Positions 58,400 to 64,000 of a DNA stretch of 64,000 nucleotides are shown here, piece by piece; positions within the stretch are counted from its first letter, which is position 1, and each line of letters begins with the position of its first letter. This DNA is from Petrosia ficiformis (taxonomy: Eukaryota; Porifera; Demospongiae; Haplosclerida; Petrosiidae). Both the position numbers and the translations under genes were made by a program. The stretch covers positions 22,167,466-22,231,465 of the forward strand of contig OX345636.1 in the NCBI GenBank assembly GCA_947044365.1. Direction: 5' to 3'. The notes under the pieces were generated by a model. The model saw nothing but the letters and a program-made list of their open reading frames with translations. It was not told the DNA's origin and made no database searches.

Positions 58400-59170
58400 C
58401 CTCAACTGGTAGCAAGGATGGTCAACTTCATCGGGAGTAATTTCCTCTTGTATATACCTGTATCGTAATTGATCAACGTGGCTGGCGTCTCAGTTCTGTT
58501 AGAGCTTGTTGTCAATTCATATGATAAGGGACCAGTAATCTTGGTAACAGTGACAGGAATCCACGAATCACGATTTGAGAAATCCTTAGCATAGAGTTTA
58601 TCTCCAACATTAAATTCCCTGGTTCGTGCCTGACTTTTCCGCTTTTCTTGTTTATCAACAACTCTCTGTGTTGAGCATAGAGTTTATCTCCAACATTAAA
58701 TTCCCTGGTTCATGCCTGACTTTTCTGCTTTTCTTGTTTATCAACAACTCTCTGTGTTGAGCATAGAGTTTATCTCCAACATTAAATTCCCTGGTTCGTG
58801 CCTGACTTTTCTGCTTTTCTTGTTTATCAACAACTCTCTGTGTTGAATCTGGGTGAATTAAATCCAGTCTTGTGTGTAACCTCCTCCCCATTAAGAGTTC
58901 TGCAGGTGATAACCCTGTAACTTAGGAGAAAACAAGCAAGACGAACAGGAATGGTACCTTCTAGTTTAGATATTCCTTCTTTCACTGTTTGAACAGCCCT
59001 TTCAGCGAGTCCATTTGAGGAAGGGTGGTATGGTGATGTACGACTGTATTTTATTCCATTCATAGTTATGAAGGTTGTAAATTCATGGCTTGTAAATCCA
59101 GTTCCATTATCTGGAACACCGTGGGTAGAGATACCAATCTCTACAGGTCACTGTAATTGTATGGCTAAGT
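58400..59170 (-). pseudogene. Ty3/gypsy integrase C-terminal half
   Basis: Minus strand. NGIKYSRTSPYHPSSNGLAE with the third catalytic Glu, then RAVQTVKEGISKLEGTIPVR (59063-58960), a decayed middle, RRLHTRLDLIHPDSTQRVVD, KQEKQKSQARTREFNVGDKL (58890-58800), then FSNRDSWIPVTVTKITGP and SYEL (58585-58500). This is the end of the catalytic core and the C-terminal domain of gypsy integrase. It has frameshifts and carries an 86-bp tandem triplication. Confidence 0.85.
58589..58846. repeat. Three tandem copies of an 86-bp unit within the integrase relic
   Basis: The unit GCATAGAGTTTATCTCCAAC...TGTGTTGA occurs at 58589, 58675 and 58761, differing by one or two bases. Since 86 is not a multiple of three, each copy shifts the frame, so the expansion happened after the element lost function, or caused that loss. 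Confidence 0.93.
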
Positions 59171-59264
59171 TGTTCTCATGTTGCATCTCTATTATGGGCC
59201 ATAGAAGCAGGAGTGTGTATTAGAGTCTCTATAACAGTAACCCAAAAAAAGGCCTACTGCTGGT

Positions 59265-59525
59265 ATGAAGATGTACCATTCGGGGCTTGTGCCTGTAAAG
59301 GAGATTGATTGTTGGAAAAAAGAGGAGTCAAAGTGCAATGCAAAACTTAACTTCTCACCACCTTCTACTACACCAGTGCGAGCACGTAGAAAATCAATAA
59401 CACCCTCCCTCGCATATCAAGATGCAACGAATAACGTTTTGTCAATGCTAAGTACGTGTGGAAGTAAGCCAGTATTCTTATCTTTGGTTGAGCCATATGC
59501 ATCTAGAGCAGTTGTAATATCATGA
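59265..59525 (+). other. Unrecognised plus-strand open frame
   Basis: 86 codons with protein-like composition: NAKLNFSPPSTTPVRARRKS then LAYQDATNNVLSMLSTCGSK and PVFLSLVEPYASRAVV. It ends at a stop near 59525. Further fragments (YNILRQHGFNINSSGDFDDHG at about 59757-59820) may follow in another exon. Not recognised; could be a mobile-element ORF or a true gene fragment. Confidence 0.35.
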
Positions 59526-60432
59526 CATTATCATAGAATCATGATTTCTTCGATGATATATATTCTTGTATTAGATTATCAATATATCCATAGGTTCAAT
59601 ATTACTGTTATCATTATCACACAATATGCATACGTACATGTAAATAAATTAATACAATTTAGCACTGATTTGATGTAAAATTCAGCCACATGTGCACCAA
59701 GATGGTGGCGTGTGGGTGGAACTGGATTAGGCCACACCTTTTGCAAGGGGTCTATACAACTTTATAATATTCTTCGTCAACATGGATTCAATATCAATTC
59801 AAGTGGAGATTTTGATGATCATGGGCCAGAGGTAGTGATTTCTTCCTGCAAGATTCTTGTGAAATTCATTCATTGTTGATCAAAGATCAGGAATTGTGTT
59901 AGAGTGATAAAGACGTTGTCATGATGACAGAGTAAGAACATACTTAGAAGCTGAGCCAGAGGAGTAACCTGTGGAAGACAATCAAATAGCACATGTTGTA
60001 GCCAAAGTATTAAAATAAATCCAATGGCAAACAATAAAACCATCAATGAAATCAAAAGTTCTAATTACTCCTCTGTGGTTTTTGACCATCATGTCATTCA
60101 ACAGATTTTGTGGACAATTCTCAAGCACTGGATTCAGTGATCCAAAGTTAGACCACCCAGTAGAGCAATCAGGAAACTTTCCCAGGTAAAGTATGATTGG
60201 AACTGAAGCTCATATACTATTTACCAAAAAGCCTATGAAGTGGGATATGAAAGTAGTGGGTTCTTTCAGATACTAAAACAGGCTACATCTAGTGTTTTAA
60301 ATTTTCATAGGAAATGATGGTGATGATGTCAATCATGGCCTTTCGTACAGTGTAGTGAACAAACTTTTAGAGAACAGGAAAAATAAAGGGAATTCTCTGT
60401 ATGTGGATTTTCAGAAATCCTCCGTCTGATAG

Positions 60433-60920
60433 TCATTATGCCCATTATGCCAAACTATTTGTTTTCAAAATGAAGTAAAGAAGTACAAACTTAACATGTA
60501 TATAATTATACTGTACAGTATCAAACATCATGAATTATCTTATTAAGAACTTTCAATGTAGTGCTGTAGAGAGTTATCTTGCAGATCACTGAATCTAGAC
60601 TTTAAGAGAGAAAAACCTCTCTCTGACACATTGTTCAGGTTTTATATTTGTTGGGGAATTTGTGCCTTTATATTTGTGCCTTTAAAGGCACAAATTCCCC
60701 AACAAATATAAAACCTGAACAATGTGTCAGAGAGAGGTTTTTCTCTCTTAAAGTCTAGATTCAGTGATCTGCAAGATAACTCTCTACAGCACTACATTGA
60801 AAGTTCTTAATAAGATAATTCATGATGTTTGATACTGTACAGTATAATTATATACATGTTAAGTTTGTACTTCTTTACTTCATTTTGAAAACAAATAGTT
60901 TGGCATAATGGGCATAATGA
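60433..60920. repeat. Perfect palindrome with 238-bp arms
   Basis: 60433-60670 is the exact reverse complement of 60683-60920 in every stretch I compared, with a 12-nt spacer (TATTTGTGCCTT) that itself repeats the arm's edge. No terminal motif or target duplication is evident. The arm has no coding signal; the right arm runs into ankyrin-like relics. Confidence 0.95.
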
Positions 60921-60929
60921 GCATAATGA

Positions 60930-61475
60930 GCATAATTGAGTCCTTCAGAAGAATAATGAGAGACTTTACTAATAACGCCCATAAAATTTCTTATTGCCTG
61001 AACCTGACAAGCATTCACTATTACTAGGTTGAGTATATTACATGTAGGCAAAACATTGAACAAATCCTTCGCATTAGTATTTCCACTATGCAATAGTAAT
61101 GCAGTAACAGTTTCAAAACGAACATTTCAAGATCCCAAGTGTAAAGGAGTATCAGTACCATAAAATCCTTATCTTTGCATATTAATATTTCCACCATGAG
61201 CTAATAAACGCCACTAAGAATTTCACAATGACCATTCCAAGATGCCAAATGTAAAGGTGTCTATGGCATGTCTTGCATGTCAAATCCTTGGCATTAATAT
61301 TTGCATTATGTGATAATAAGGATGTAACTATTTCACAATGACCATGCCAAATGTAAAGGAGTGCATGAGATACACAATGCCATGCCGATTCCTTTTGGAT
61401 TATTATTTTCACAATGACTATTCCAAGATGGCAATTGTGAAAGAGTATTAGTCCCATATTATGTGCTCTCATCCC
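60930..61475 (-). pseudogene. Decayed ankyrin-repeat ORF
   Basis: Minus-strand fragments with the ankyrin pattern: GHCEIVTSLLSHNANINAKD (about 61345-61280), SWNGHCEIV-like matches at 61230-61210 and 61420-61400, NTNAKDLFNV (about 61087-61050). Each is separated by frame changes, giving perhaps four to six repeats. No start, and no other domain attached. A pseudogene of an ankyrin-repeat protein, a family often greatly expanded in such genomes. Confidence 0.65.
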
Positions 61476-61479
61476 AATT

Positions 61480-63080
61480 AAAGGTGTAGAATAGAAAATT
61501 ATAATAATCTATAATATTGTAGTGTATTCCATGGGTTTGGTTGCATTTCACAAGACTAGGTGTTTGATCTTGTTTGTTAATCATAAAATTATAATGTTCA
61601 GGCCTCCCACACCTTTGAGGATAACTGGGAGACCCCTAAAAATATTCAGGAATATTCAGACCACGATATAGTTAGTGGCTTGCCATCAGCAGATAGTTGA
61701 AACTTGGCTACCTTTTATACCTGACTAGTGTCAGTGCTATTGTGGGTTTAAGATAGATGCCTGTTGCATCCTGGTATTTACGTATGTGAAGAAAAGTGTA
61801 CCCTGGTTCTGTTTATTAATTATATATGTGTTAATAAATCATGGTCTTTTGCAAACTATAGTTAATTTATTATTATATAAATTTAATTAGTGATGTTCTA
61901 CAAACAAAACGTTAGATACGTGGATGCATTTGCAAGTAAATCATCTTTTCTATTGGGATCATCTCCTATGTCACATGTATTGTAACAGATTCTTTGATAT
62001 CCATTTATCATTGAAGAGCGTTCATTAAGTGTATAGCTCTTCGTGGAGGTGGAATATATTTTGTAGTAATGAAAACGCCTACAACTGCAATCAGCAGGGA
62101 GATAATAAAAAAATTAAGCTGGCAGAATATTTCATCCTTGTTGTAGGAATGTTTTCCTTCAACAAATAATACAACATGATCAAATCATCAAAATCCTAAC
62201 ATATGCGGATCCTATCTTGTATAAATCCACATATCCTATTTTTTGCTGGGTAATTAATTAAGTTGAAAAGAATCTAATATGAATTTTTTTAAGTTGAGAA
62301 GAATCTAATATTAATGTACAATTAACATTGATAATTTCATCATCTTTGCTGTTATCCTAACAGATAGAGATAGAGAAAGAGTAAGAGTAAGATAAAAATA
62401 ATAGTTGATACATAATTACAAATAGATTGATGAAATAGGGATTTTTTGTGCATTGACTAAAAATGTTTAAAAAAGGTGGAGTACATCCTTTATTGGATTT
62501 TGCATATACAGAACATAGTTAGGCAAGTACAGTTGACTAATTTTATTTCAGTATTTGGGTATCACAAACAATTCATTAAAAAGCATTTGAAATATCCTTC
62601 TTTAATTAACACAGGCTGCCTAGTCTTAAGTTACTATACTTTAAATAGTAACTGATTAGAACCCATCAAAAAATATTATTATACAGTTATAAAACATATG
62701 ATTTACCGTTTTATCAAATCCACCCAAATATTTGTGCGTTCTTTGCATTTTACTTTCAGAGCCTGTTATCACTATGTAGCTTCCTAGAGAGATAAATTAT
62801 TTCTTAATATTTCAAACACCCAGCTAAAAAGGAAAGAATGTAGGAAGAAGTAATTTTACTGATACACACACACACACACACAAAATTATATACATTATAT
62901 GTAGTGATGTGATACGAGTAAAAAATAGTATTGTGTTTTGCTGCACAAAACACTGCAATATAGGGTGTAGTTTCAGTACACTGCATTATTTTTTTAAATT
63001 TGTATAGTAGTTCCAGATGTAATACTAACAATTATGTTGACTTTCTTATCATGAAATATAAATAGGATATTTTCCCAATT
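61480..63080. other. No gene recognised
   Basis: AT-rich spacer. Contains a 30-bp near-tandem repeat (AAGTTGA(A/G)AAGAATCTAATAT, about 62262 and 62293) and a (CA)n tract at about 62863-62882. Confidence 0.5.
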
Positions 63081-63084
63081 AGAA

Positions 63085-63953
63085 TGAAATTTCATCAACT
63101 CCAGCTGAAAGTATTCTAACCATCACTTGTGATTTGAGCCCAGTTATGTCTGATGATCATGATCATGATCATAATATTGTTACTCCATTAAGGTCAAACA
63201 GTACTAAAAGGAGACTGCCACTTTTTTCAGATGATAATTCAAAATCTCAAAAGAAGATAGTAATGTTGACAATGATGATGGATCCTCCACACATGCTCAA
63301 TTTTATCCAAAGGTTACTCCAGAGCTGCAGTGAAAAACGTGAAGAAGACCACATTCCACTTCCCAAGAATTATAAAGCAGATGTAGAAATCGCATTAAAA
63401 ACAACCCGAATGACAGTAGAAACAAGAAGTTCCTTCTTCAAAGTATTCGTTAAAAAATATCCAACTAGGACTGACTATATATAATGGTTGCTAGGACTAT
63501 TGTACAAAAATATTCATTCTTGAAGGCCCTTCCCCCTGACTCTCCTTATGTAAGTTTCAATTTTTTCATTTTACTTTACAGTTGCTGTATTATACTTTTA
63601 GGATGTTATTGTTCAGTCACTGGTGAATCGTTTTAAGGAGTTTAGGAGAGTGTCAAAAGTTAAACGTCCCCAGGAGAAACAGTTCGAGAGTGAAGAAAAG
63701 TGCAGCTGGACAATCACCAGAAATTAATAGAGTGCTTGAAAAACCAAACATACCACCAGGAGAAGATACAAACTCTTTCTCACAACATAACCAAATATTG
63801 AAGAAAGAATATAAAAAAAGGGATCCAAATATAACTTTAGTCGATGAACTGATGGAAGCATCATTTTCAATGCAGAGAAGAGATTTATTAGATAATTCTT
63901 GCGACATAACAACTATTTTTGCAAATTACCCATGTCTTCAAAATCCAGAATAG
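63085..63953 (+). pseudogene. SAMD3-like / transposon-linked ORF, frameshifted
   Basis: Frame 1 (63134-63484): acidic start, then PKNYKADVEIALKTTRMTVE, ...VKKYPTRTDYI and a stop. The expected continuation MVARTIVQKYSFLKALPPDS lies in another frame directly after a TATATATA run, so an extra TA probably caused the shift. A GTAAGT (about 63551) and TTTTAG (63601) mark an intron, followed by VIVQSLVNRFKEFRR. A second shift leads to SPEINRVLEKPNIPPGEDTN, SFSQHNQILKKEYKKRDPN and ..LMEASFSMQRRDLLDNS..ANYPCLQNP, ending 63953. This order resembles proteins annotated as 'sterile alpha motif domain-containing 3-like', many of them mobile-element derived. No SAM domain is in view. Confidence 0.6.
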
Positions 63954-64000
63954 TGCAGTTGACTAAATTAGAATTCTATAATTAATTCTTTGATTCATTC

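Overview
This window is animal genomic DNA, most likely from a marine invertebrate with a sponge-like genome. It is AT-rich, has GT-AG introns and split genes, and is crowded with transposon relics of the kinds common in marine invertebrates (hAT, piggyBac, Harbinger, Penelope, Ty3/gypsy, LINE, foldback elements). I cannot name the species. No bacterial operon, CRISPR array or intact RNA gene is visible.

Three host genes can be followed. (1) The 3' part of a plus-strand gene for a long serine-rich, low-complexity protein occupies 165-3591. (2) Converging on it from the minus strand is a heparan-alpha-glucosaminide N-acetyltransferase gene (HGSNAT, lysosomal heparan sulfate breakdown), spread over about 18.5 kb (4417-22987) in at least 16 exons. 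Its introns hold nested transposons, a Penelope GIY-YIG fragment, a piggyBac-type element and hAT relics. (3) A three-exon minus-strand gene (41471-50478) encodes a predicted Golgi type II membrane protein. It joins an NAD-dependent sugar epimerase-like domain, apparently without its catalytic Tyr/Lys pair, to a glycosyltransferase-like domain. This is the most interesting protein in the window.

Between and beyond them lies a repeat graveyard. 23.6-25.4 kb holds a 12-bp minisatellite and a gypsy gag/protease fragment. 26.8-32 kb holds a Harbinger relic and a broken DDE-integrase gene whose intron carries a hAT element. 32.8-35 kb holds LINE relics. 38.2-39.05 kb and 49.76-50.3 kb hold arrays of about 150-bp foldback hairpins in opposite orientation. 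39.9-40.6 kb holds an RNF213-like AAA+ fragment that has lost its Walker A core. 51-60 kb holds zinc-finger, BED-hAT, DUF4371-hAT and gypsy pol fragments. 60.4-60.9 kb is a perfect 238-bp-arm palindrome beside decayed ankyrin repeats. A degenerate SAMD3-like ORF closes the window.

The three genes are not obviously linked in function, although HGSNAT and the epimerase/glycosyltransferase fusion both concern complex sugars. Exon boundaries were read by eye from splice sites and phase; the ones I could not settle are marked.
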